From positions 1 to 64,000 of the forward strand of contig PVNI01000022.1 of the NCBI GenBank assembly GCA_003001795.1: DNA of 64,000 bases, written 5' to 3'. The stretch comes from Actinomadura viridilutea. Lineage in GTDB: Bacteria; Actinomycetota; Actinomycetes; Streptosporangiales; Streptosporangiaceae. A program made the translations under genes and the position numbers. Positions 7,860 through 14,378 of the stretch are shown piece by piece; the stretch's first letter is position 1; each line of letters begins with the position of its first letter. The notes under the pieces were generated by a model. That model made no database searches and was not told the DNA's origin. It saw only the letters and a program-made list of their open reading frames with translations.

Positions 7860-9215
7860 TCAGGCGGTGGCCTCGCCGGCCTCGGCGGCGTCGGGGTCGT
7901 CGTCGGCGAAGCCCGGCAGCCAGCGCAGCGCCTCGGCGCGGAAGTCCGCCTCGGCCTCCAGCTGGCACAGCACGCCGCCGCACCCGGCCAGGGCCCGGCT
8001 GACGGACAGGTACTGCGGCGGCAGCCGCAGGTGCCGGGCCAGGCCGCCCGGCCGCAGGTCGGCGGCCAGGCCCATGCCGCGCGCGGTCTCGCGGCGCAGC
8101 CACTCTCGGCTGTAGCGGAACCGCTCCACGGTGAACGGAGCGGCGTGCGGGGCGATCAGGGCGCGCAGCTGCTCGGGGTCGATGTCGGCGTCCTCGGCCA
8201 GGAACCCCTCCGCGCGGGCGTGGGCGACCATCTCCTCCGCGTCGCCCAGGGTGCCGATGCGCAGCATCCGGCCGAGCGCCCACTGCATCTCGGCCGGGAC
8301 GCGGGCGGCCCCGCCGAAGTCCAGCACGCCCAGCCTGCCGTCGTCCAGCAGCCGGAAGTTGCCCGGATGCGGGTCGATGTGGATCATCTCGCAGCGGGCC
8401 GGGCCGGACAGGATGAACCGGAACAGCAGCAGCCCGGCGCGGTCGCGCTGCTCCCGCGTGCCGTCCGCGATGATCCGCGACAGCGGCGTGCCCTCCACCC
8501 ACTCGGTCACCAGCACGTTGCCTGACTGCGCCACGACGGCGGGCACCAGGAAGTCGGGGTCGCCCGCGTAGGCGCGGTGGAAGGCGGTCTGGGCGCGGGC
8601 CTCGTCGCGGTAGTCCAACTCCTTCTCCAGCCGCCGCTTCAGGTCGGCGACCAGCGGTTCGACCTCGAGACCGGGGAACAGCGGCGCGATCAGCCGGCTC
8701 AGCCGGGCGATCTGGTTGAAGTCGCTCATCAGCGCCGGGCCGGCGCCCGGGTACTGCACCTTGACGGCCACGGGGCGGCCGTCGCGCCACACGGCCCTGT
8801 GCACCTGGCCGATGGACGCGGCCGCGGCGGGACGATCGTCGAACTCGGCGAACAGCTCCCGCCAGTCCTCGCCGAGGCCCTCGGCCATGACGCGGTGCGC
8901 GGTCGCGGCGGGCATCGGCGGCGCCGCCTCCTGCAGCCGGGTCAGGCTGGCGCGGAACGGCCCGGCCGCCTCCTCCGGCAGCCCCGCCTCGAAGATCGAC
9001 AGCAGCTGGCCGACCTTCATGGCGCCGCCCTTCAGCTCGCCGAGCACGCTGAACAGCTGCTCGGCGGTGCGCCGCCGCACCTCCTGCGCGACGGCCTCGG
9101 CGGGGCGGCCGATCGTCCGCTTGCCCAGTCCGAGGGCGGTGCGGCCGGCGAAGCCGAGCGGCAGGGTGGCCAGCTTGGCGGTCCGGCTCACCGCACGACG
9201 GGGGATGTCGCTCAC
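7860..9215 (-). CDS. ABC1/AarF/UbiB family atypical kinase
   Basis: A 451-residue protein-kinase-like protein of the ABC1/UbiB group. The family KxGQ motif is present as GGAMKVGQLLS, the alanine-rich loop as AAAASIGQVHRA, the VAVK lysine follows it, and the metal site is HIDPHPGNFRL with VLDFGG. Bacterial UbiB proteins support quinone or other isoprenoid lipid synthesis; the actinobacterial role is poorly known. The start is GTG at 9215. It is divergent from a membrane transporter gene. Confidence 0.85.
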   Translation of the reverse strand: MSDIPRRAVSRTAKLATLPLGFAGRTALGLGKRTIGRPAEAVAQEVRRRTAEQLFSVLGELKGGAMKVGQLLSIFEAGLPEEAAGPFRASLTRLQEAAPPMPAATAHRVMAEGLGEDWRELFAEFDDRPAAAASIGQVHRAVWRDGRPVAVKVQYPGAGPALMSDFNQIARLSRLIAPLFPGLEVEPLVADLKRRLEKELDYRDEARAQTAFHRAYAGDPDFLVPAVVAQSGNVLVTEWVEGTPLSRIIADGTREQRDRAGLLLFRFILSGPARCEMIHIDPHPGNFRLLDDGRLGVLDFGGAARVPAEMQWALGRMLRIGTLGDAEEMVAHARAEGFLAEDADIDPEQLRALIAPHAAPFTVERFRYSREWLRRETARGMGLAADLRPGGLARHLRLPPQYLSVSRALAGCGGVLCQLEAEADFRAEALRWLPGFADDDPDAAEAGEATA

Positions 9216-9341
9216 GTCTGGACCGTCCTGACTGTCGGCAGCGGGTTTCCGGGATGAACGGCATCAACGGTATCTCCGCCATGCCCGTTCCGCCCATCGC
9301 TTGACGCCCGTCCGCGGCCGGACCACCATGGCGCATGACCA

Positions 9342-9357
9342 CGTGAGACACCTCACG
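9342..9357. promoter_or_regulatory. Inverted repeat between aarF-like gene and transporter gene
   Basis: CGTGAGACACCTCACG has perfect 6-bp arms around ACAC. A second, overlapping pair, GAGACA and TGTCTC 11 bp apart, spans 9345-9367. Both lie in the 185-bp divergent promoter region. The TetR gene convergent with the transporter could be the binding factor. Confidence 0.4.
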
Positions 9358-9400
9358 GTTTTGTCTCGGACATGTGGCGGAGAGGGGCGTCCGGCCGGCG

Positions 9401-10402
9401 ATGAACGGCACCACGGCGGCGTTGCTGGCGGTCTCCCTCTACTACGTGGGGGCGGCGCTGCTGAAGTCCGCCGGGGCGCGGATGGAACCGCTGCGCGGCG
9501 ACCGTCCGTGGCACCTGCTGGTCCAGACGACTCGATCGGGGCGGTGGCTGGCCGGGGTCGTGGTGTTCGCGGTCGGCGTGGAACTGCAGCTGATCGCCTT
9601 CGCCGAGCTTCCGCTGAGCAGGGCGCAGCCGCTGTTCTCCGCCGCCCTGGCGGTGCTGCCGGTCATCGCGGCGGTCTGGTTCCGCGAACGGCCGACCGCT
9701 CGCGAGTGCCTGGGATTCGCGGTGTTCGCGGCCGGAACGCTGCTCATCGCCGCGTCCGTGCGCCCCGACGGCGACATCGGCACCGCCCCGCCCGCCGCGC
9801 TGCTGTGCGCGGTGACGGTGCCGTCGCTGGCGGTGCCGATCGCGCTGTTCTCGTGGGGCGACCGGCGCCGGCCGCCCCGGCACGCCCGTCCCCCGGCGGG
9901 CGTGGAGTACGGCGTCAGCGTCGGCATCCTCGTCGGGACGGTGGAGGTCGCGGTCAAGGGCCTGACGCTGGAGAGCGTCCAGCCCGGCCCGGCGGTGCTG
10001 CTGACCACCCCGTACCCCTACCTGATCGGCGCGGCCGTGATCCTGGCGATGGCGCAGGGCACCATCGCCCTGCAGCGCTGCCGCCTGACGGTGTCCGCGG
10101 CGGTCTGCACGATCGTCGCGAAGACGTACCTGATCGTCGTCGGCAGCCTGCTGTACGGCGGCGACTGGCCCGCCGACCCCCTGTACGGGGTGCCGCGCAT
10201 CCTCGGCATCGCCCTGGCCGCCTCGGCGCTGCTGGCGTTCCCGCGTTACGAACCGGACCCGTCCGCCTCGCCTCGCCCGTCCCGCGGCCCGGACGAGGGC
10301 CGCCCGCCCTCCGGACGCGTCTCGTCCGGGCCGGGCGGGCGCAGCAGCAGCTCGATGACCTCCAGCGCGGTGTCGATCTCCGGGCGGGTGCCGCCGAGGT
10401 AG
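9401..10402 (+). CDS. Multi-spanning membrane protein, probable DMT/EamA-like transporter
   Basis: A 333-residue protein with about nine or ten hydrophobic segments, e.g. LLAVSLYYVGAALL, WLAGVVVFAVGVEL and LFSAALAVLPVIAAVWF. The organisation resembles drug/metabolite transporters of the DMT superfamily, but no diagnostic motif is decisive. ATG 9401 has GGAGAGGGGCG upstream; an upstream ATG at 9374 has none. The C-terminal 50 residues (after FPRYEPDPS) are low-complexity and are read through the antisense of the convergent TetR gene, a 157-bp 3' overlap. The true C-terminus of the fold is near residue 285. Confidence 0.65.
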   Translation: MNGTTAALLAVSLYYVGAALLKSAGARMEPLRGDRPWHLLVQTTRSGRWLAGVVVFAVGVELQLIAFAELPLSRAQPLFSAALAVLPVIAAVWFRERPTARECLGFAVFAAGTLLIAASVRPDGDIGTAPPAALLCAVTVPSLAVPIALFSWGDRRRPPRHARPPAGVEYGVSVGILVGTVEVAVKGLTLESVQPGPAVLLTTPYPYLIGAAVILAMAQGTIALQRCRLTVSAAVCTIVAKTYLIVVGSLLYGGDWPADPLYGVPRILGIALAASALLAFPRYEPDPSASPRPSRGPDEGRPPSGRVSSGPGGRSSSSMTSSAVSISGRVPPR

Positions 10403-10935
10403 TGCGCGTACATGAACGAGTCCGCCACGCGGACGATCGCCTGCGCCAGCGTGCGCGCGGGCAGCGAGACGCGCAGCCGCCCCCGGTCGATCTGCCGCTG
10501 CAGCTCGTCCGCCAGCAGCTCGGCGGCGCGGTCCTCGATGGCGCCGGGCATGGTGGCCAGCCGCACGAACAGCCGCGGCTCGCGTTCGGTGAACGCCTTG
10601 AGCGGGACGGCGTCGACCACCGCCCGCATGAACCGGTCGAGGAGGGCCAGCACCCGGTCCGGGCCGGAGCCCTCGACGCCCCGCACGGCCGCCCGGTAGG
10701 TGCGCTCGGTCATGTCCGCCAGCACCGTGGCCAGCAGCCGCTCGCGGCTGCCCACCCACCGGTAGAGCGTGGCGCGGCCGACGCCGAGCTCGGCGGCCAG
10801 CGCGGACATGTCGATCGGCTCGCAGTTGAGGTAGCGCGCGGTCGCCGCGGCGACCGCGTCCGCCGGACCGGCCGCCCTGCGGCCCGCGCCGTCGCGGTCT
10901 CGCCGCACCCCGTGCACGCGCTCAGAATCGCACAC
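10246..10935 (-). CDS. TetR family regulator, QsdR-like
   Basis: A 229-residue TetR regulator. The helix-turn-helix is MSALAAELGVGRATLYRWVGSR. The ending of the HTH (YRWVGSRERLL) and the helical C-terminus resemble the QsdR subgroup. Start is taken as GTG at 10935. It is convergent with the transporter gene and overlaps its 3' end by 157 bp. Candidate targets are itself and the repeat at 9342-9357; the ligand is unknown. Confidence 0.8.
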   Translation of the reverse strand: MCDSERVHGVRRDRDGAGRRAAGPADAVAAATARYLNCEPIDMSALAAELGVGRATLYRWVGSRERLLATVLADMTERTYRAAVRGVEGSGPDRVLALLDRFMRAVVDAVPLKAFTEREPRLFVRLATMPGAIEDRAAELLADELQRQIDRGRLRVSLPARTLAQAIVRVADSFMYAHYLGGTRPEIDTALEVIELLLRPPGPDETRPEGGRPSSGPRDGRGEADGSGS

Positions 10936-10984
10936 TCGCCGGCGAGGGGCATCGCGACCGCGCGATCGCCTCGACCGGTGGCGG

Positions 10985-12013
10985 TCAGGACGGCCGGGAC
11001 AGGTCCAGGTCGGTCTCCAGGCCGTGGCGCCGGACGAACTCGCCCAGCCTGCCGGCGGACAGCGCCTCGAACAGGGCGGCGCTGCGCTCGGGATCGGGCA
11101 GCAGGACGTTCTGCCCGTCGAACCACGCCGACGGCCCCGTCGGCAGGGTCGCGAAGGTGACCCGGTCGGGACCGATGCCCGCCAGCCGCACCGCCAGCGA
11201 CCGCAGCGTGCCGAACCCCGCGCGGGAGTCGACCGCGACCGACGCGCTGGCCGCCCGCAGGAAGGCGTCCAGTTTGAGCGGGTTGGTCAGCGTGCCGGCG
11301 TCGACCGCCTTGGCCGCCATGGCCTTGAGGAAGGCGTGCTGCCGTTTCACCCGGTCCAGGTCGCTGCCGGACAGGCCCTTGCGTTCACGGACGAACCGCA
11401 GCGCCGCCGCGCCGTCCAGGTGGTTGCGCCCCGCGGGCCACGACCAGCCGTTGCTCGGGTCGTAGATGGGCTGGTCCAGGTAGATGTCCACCCCGCCGAG
11501 CGCGTCGGTCATCCGCGCGAACCCGGCGAAGTCGACGGCGGCGACGTGGTCGATCCGGATCCCGGACATCTGCTGCACGGTCCGCGCCAGCAGGCCCGGT
11601 CCGCCGTGCGCGAACGCCGCGTTGATCTTGGCGCGCCGGTAGCCGGGGATGTCGATCCACAGATCGCGCGGGATCGAGATGACGTAGGCGCGGCGCCCGC
11701 CGTCCGGCAGGTGCAGCAGCATGATCGTGTCGGCGTGCGCCCGTCCCCCGGGCCGCCACTTCTCCCGGGTGGGGACGCCGCGCATGTCCGACCCGAGGAG
11801 CAGCCAGGTGCGGCCGGGGTCGTCCGCCGCATGCCGCGACCCGCCGGGCGGCAGCGCCCCCGGCAGCCGCTGGATGCGGTGGTCGTAGCTTTCGGCGCGC
11901 CACACCGCGAGCCCGAAGGCCGTCACGGCCAGCACCGCGGCCCCCACTCCCAGGCGCACCAGCGCGCGCCGGAGGCGCCCGCCCGCGTGCGCGCGCCGAC
12001 TCCAGGTTCCCAT
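10985..12013 (-). CDS. LytR-CpsA-Psr (LCP) family glycopolymer ligase
   Basis: A 342-residue membrane-anchored enzyme that transfers undecaprenyl-linked glycopolymers to peptidoglycan (or arabinogalactan in relatives). One transmembrane helix lies near residues 15-40 (VRLGVGAAVLAVTAFGLAVW). LCP motifs are all visible: LLLGSDMRG, HADTIMLLHL, SIPRDLWIDIPG, KINAAFAHGG, and RFVRERKGLSGSDLDRVKRQ with the catalytic Arg/Asp set. ATG 12013 has GGAGG at 11 bp; the GTG at 12025 overlaps that GGAGG and is rejected. Confidence 0.9.
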   Translation of the reverse strand: MGTWSRRAHAGGRLRRALVRLGVGAAVLAVTAFGLAVWRAESYDHRIQRLPGALPPGGSRHAADDPGRTWLLLGSDMRGVPTREKWRPGGRAHADTIMLLHLPDGGRRAYVISIPRDLWIDIPGYRRAKINAAFAHGGPGLLARTVQQMSGIRIDHVAAVDFAGFARMTDALGGVDIYLDQPIYDPSNGWSWPAGRNHLDGAAALRFVRERKGLSGSDLDRVKRQHAFLKAMAAKAVDAGTLTNPLKLDAFLRAASASVAVDSRAGFGTLRSLAVRLAGIGPDRVTFATLPTGPSAWFDGQNVLLPDPERSAALFEALSAGRLGEFVRRHGLETDLDLSRPS

Positions 12014-12127
12014 GGCAGGGGTCACCTCCGCTGCGGCCGTCCCGTCCGCGACACCGGGGTGCCTGCGCCCAGTGCCAACGCATGATCACCCACCCCGGTT
12101 CCCCGCATCGGCGGCCTATAACGCCCG

Positions 12128-13504
12128 TCATATGGCGCCCTCGACCCCGAGACCCCCCAAACCGGTCGCGGCCGCGGCGACGCGGTCGATCAGACCGGCC
12201 AGCAGGGCCGTCCGGGGGACGAGAGAGGACAGGTCGAGCCATTCGCCGGGCGTGTGCGCGGCGCCGCCGATCGGGCCCAGACCGTCCAGGACGGGGGTTC
12301 CGGCGGCCGCGACGAGGTTGGCGTCGGCGCCGCAGCCGACGGCGCGGGCGCGGATGTGCAGGCCGAGCTCGCGTCCCAGCGCGCAGGCGGCGTCCGCCAG
12401 GGCGTCGGTCCGCGGGCCGCCCTCCCACGGGGGCATGGGGGCGCGCTCGGCGATCTCGGCCGTCACCCCCGGGACGCCGTGGCCGTCGGCCAGGCGGCGG
12501 ACGTCGCGCACGGCGGCGTCGAAGTCGGCGGCGCGGTCGGCGCGCACGTCGACGGCGAGGCGGGCGGACTCGGCGACCATGTTGGGGGCGGTGCCCGCGC
12601 TCAGCACGCCGACGGTGACGGTCACGCCGGGCCGCCCGCGGTTCAGCTCCTGCAGGGCGACGGTCAGCCGGGCCGCGGCCAGGGCGGCGTCGGCGCCCCG
12701 CTCGGCGTCCACGCCCGGGTGCGCCGCCCGCCCGCGCAGGACGATCTCCACCTCGGTGACCCCCTTGCGGGCGGCGATCAAGGAGCCGTCGGCGGGGGCG
12801 CACTCCAGGCACAGCGCCGCGGCCGCGTCGCGCGCCTCGCGCCGCAGCACCGCGCGGCCCAGCGGGGAGCCGGCCTCCTCGTCCGGCGAGCACACCAGCG
12901 TCAGCTCGCCGTAGCGTTCGGCGCCCAGCAGGATCAGCGCCTCGACGGCGGCCAGGCCCGCCAGCAGGCCGCCCTTGCCGTCGCACACGCCGGGGCCGAG
13001 GGCGCGGTCGCCGTCCACCTGGAACGGCCGCGCGGCCGCGGTGCCCGCGGGGAAGACGGTGTCCATGTGGCCGACCAGCAGGATCTTGCGGCGGCCGGCG
13101 CCGCCGCGGCGGGCGATCAGGGCGGCGCGGCCGTCGGCGAGCCGGACGGGCTCCAGCCGCATGCCCGCGTCGCGGGCGTACCCGGCGACCAGCCCCGCCA
13201 CCCGGTTGACGCCCGCGACGTCGGCGCTGCCGCTGTCCACCGCGACCAGCTCGGCGAGCCGGGACAGATAGCGCGCGCGGCCGTGCGCGGCGGCCGCCGC
13301 GAGCGCCTCGGCGTCCGGGCCGCGGGCGTCGCCCGGCGGCGACGCGCCCGTCGACCCCCCTCTCGACGCCCCTCTCGACGCCCCTATCGACGTCCCTATC
13401 GACGGGCCGGTCGCCGGGCCGGTCGACGCCCTCGTCGCGGATGTCCCGTTCGATGCCCGCGCGGTCGGAGTTCGTACGCTCATCCCTGTGTTCACCATCC
13501 GCAC
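12128..13504 (-). CDS. M20 family metallopeptidase (CPG2/ArgE-like), candidate beta-Asp-Arg dipeptidase
   Basis: A zinc exopeptidase of about 458 residues. The metal and catalytic residues are visible in order: GHMDTVFP (His ligand), GPGVCDGKGG (bridging Asp), CSPDEEAGS (Glu-Glu) and the C-terminal GGAAHTPGEW (His ligand). The first ~60 residues are an odd Ser/Gly/Thr/Ala tail encoded by a 12-bp tandem repeat; no later start precedes the catalytic domain, so some of it must be translated. It is divergent, 40 bp away, from cphB-cphA. An enzyme splitting beta-Asp-Arg is the missing step of cyanophycin use, so this gene is a good candidate. Carboxypeptidase or amidohydrolase activity on another substrate is possible. 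Confidence 0.8.
   Translation of the reverse strand: MRMVNTGMSVRTPTARASNGTSATRASTGPATGPSIGTSIGASRGASRGGSTGASPPGDARGPDAEALAAAAAHGRARYLSRLAELVAVDSGSADVAGVNRVAGLVAGYARDAGMRLEPVRLADGRAALIARRGGAGRRKILLVGHMDTVFPAGTAAARPFQVDGDRALGPGVCDGKGGLLAGLAAVEALILLGAERYGELTLVCSPDEEAGSPLGRAVLRREARDAAAALCLECAPADGSLIAARKGVTEVEIVLRGRAAHPGVDAERGADAALAAARLTVALQELNRGRPGVTVTVGVLSAGTAPNMVAESARLAVDVRADRAADFDAAVRDVRRLADGHGVPGVTAEIAERAPMPPWEGGPRTDALADAACALGRELGLHIRARAVGCGADANLVAAAGTPVLDGLGPIGGAAHTPGEWLDLSSLVPRTALLAGLIDRVAAAATGLGGLGVEGAI
13351..13434. repeat. 12-bp tandem repeat (seven units) in the M20 peptidase N-terminus
   Basis: Seven consecutive 12-mers starting TCGAC or TCGCC: TCGACCCCCCTC, TCGACGCCCCTC, TCGACGCCCCTA, TCGACGTCCCTA, TCGACGGGCCGG, TCGCCGGGCCGG, TCGACGCCCTCG. 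The unit is a multiple of three, so copy changes keep the frame and only alter the Ser/Gly-rich tail by four residues. Confidence 0.85.
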
Positions 13505-13529
13505 TCAAATGACTACCTGTTGTGATCGA

Positions 13530-13541
13530 GGGTAACTACCC
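13530..13541. promoter_or_regulatory. Small palindrome over the ribosome-site region of cphB
   Basis: GGGTAACTACCC (arms GGGTA/TACCC) lies 3 bp before the cphB GTG, and a direct copy of ACTACC occurs at 13512-13517. It sits between the divergent M20 and cphB genes, so it could be an operator shared by both. Confidence 0.4.
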
Positions 13542-13544
13542 CGT

Positions 13545-14375
13545 GTGACAGACAGCACCGGGGGGCGCCGCCGCAGAGGCCGATTGCTGATCATCGGCGG
13601 CGCGGAGAACCGCACCTGCGGCTCCGGGCCGCTGGAGACGTTCGTGCGGCTGGCGGGCGCCGCCGGCGCGCGGGTGGTGGTCGTGACCACCGCCACCGAA
13701 CTCCCCGAGCAGGTCACCGCCGAGTACGAAGCCGCCTTCGGCCGGCTCGGCGTGACCGCGGTGCGGGAGCTGCGGCTGCTGGGCCGGGCCGCGGCCGACG
13801 ACCCGGGCGTGCTTGAGGCGCTGGAGGACGCCACCGGAGTGCTGTTCAGCGGCGGCGACCAGTCGCGCATCCGCACCCTGGTCGGCTCCAAGACCAACGA
13901 GCTGCTGCGCCGGCGGCTGGAGGACGACGGCCTGGTGATCGCCGGGACCAGCGCGGGCGCCACCGCGATGGGCCGCTGGATGATCCTGGGCGGCACGGGC
14001 CACGAGGTCGCCGCGTCCACGGTGCGCGTCGGCCCCGGGCTCGGGCTGATGGAGGACGTGCTCATCGACATGCACTTCCTCGAGCGCGGCCGGCTGCCCC
14101 GCCTGCTCAGCGGAATCGCGCTCGACACCCGGCTGCTGGGCGTGGGCATCGACGAGGACACCGCGGTCGTGGTGAGCGACGGGGCCTTCGAGGTGGTCGG
14201 CTCCGGCCTGGTCACCGTCGTGGACGCCGGACGCGCCACGGTGGGGTACGCGGCGGGGGACGACGAGCCGATGGCGATGCTGAACGTCGACCTGCATCTG
14301 CTCCCGGCGGGCTGCCGCTTCGAGATGGACCGGCGCCGACCCGTCATCGGCCGCCGTCCCGGGGAGGAGTCCTGA
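13545..14375 (+). CDS. cphB: Cyanophycinase
   Basis: A 276-residue serine hydrolase of the S51 family that cuts the storage polymer cyanophycin into beta-Asp-Arg dipeptides. The nucleophile is in AGTSAGATAMG (Ser near residue 136), and the N-terminal GRLLIIGGAE and the FSGGDQ motifs are family hallmarks. The start is GTG at 13545 with GAGGG upstream. The stop is 3 bp before the cphA start, so the two are one operon. Substrate assignment rests on the gene pair and is firm. Confidence 0.93.
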   Translation: MTDSTGGRRRRGRLLIIGGAENRTCGSGPLETFVRLAGAAGARVVVVTTATELPEQVTAEYEAAFGRLGVTAVRELRLLGRAAADDPGVLEALEDATGVLFSGGDQSRIRTLVGSKTNELLRRRLEDDGLVIAGTSAGATAMGRWMILGGTGHEVAASTVRVGPGLGLMEDVLIDMHFLERGRLPRLLSGIALDTRLLGVGIDEDTAVVVSDGAFEVVGSGLVTVVDAGRATVGYAAGDDEPMAMLNVDLHLLPAGCRFEMDRRRPVIGRRPGEES

Positions 14376-14378
14376 CCG

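Noticed and set aside
7333-9414. Very long minus-strand open frame across the aarF-like gene
   Set aside because: It is an Arg/Pro/Gly-rich shadow in another frame; the AarF motifs lie in a different frame of the same strand.
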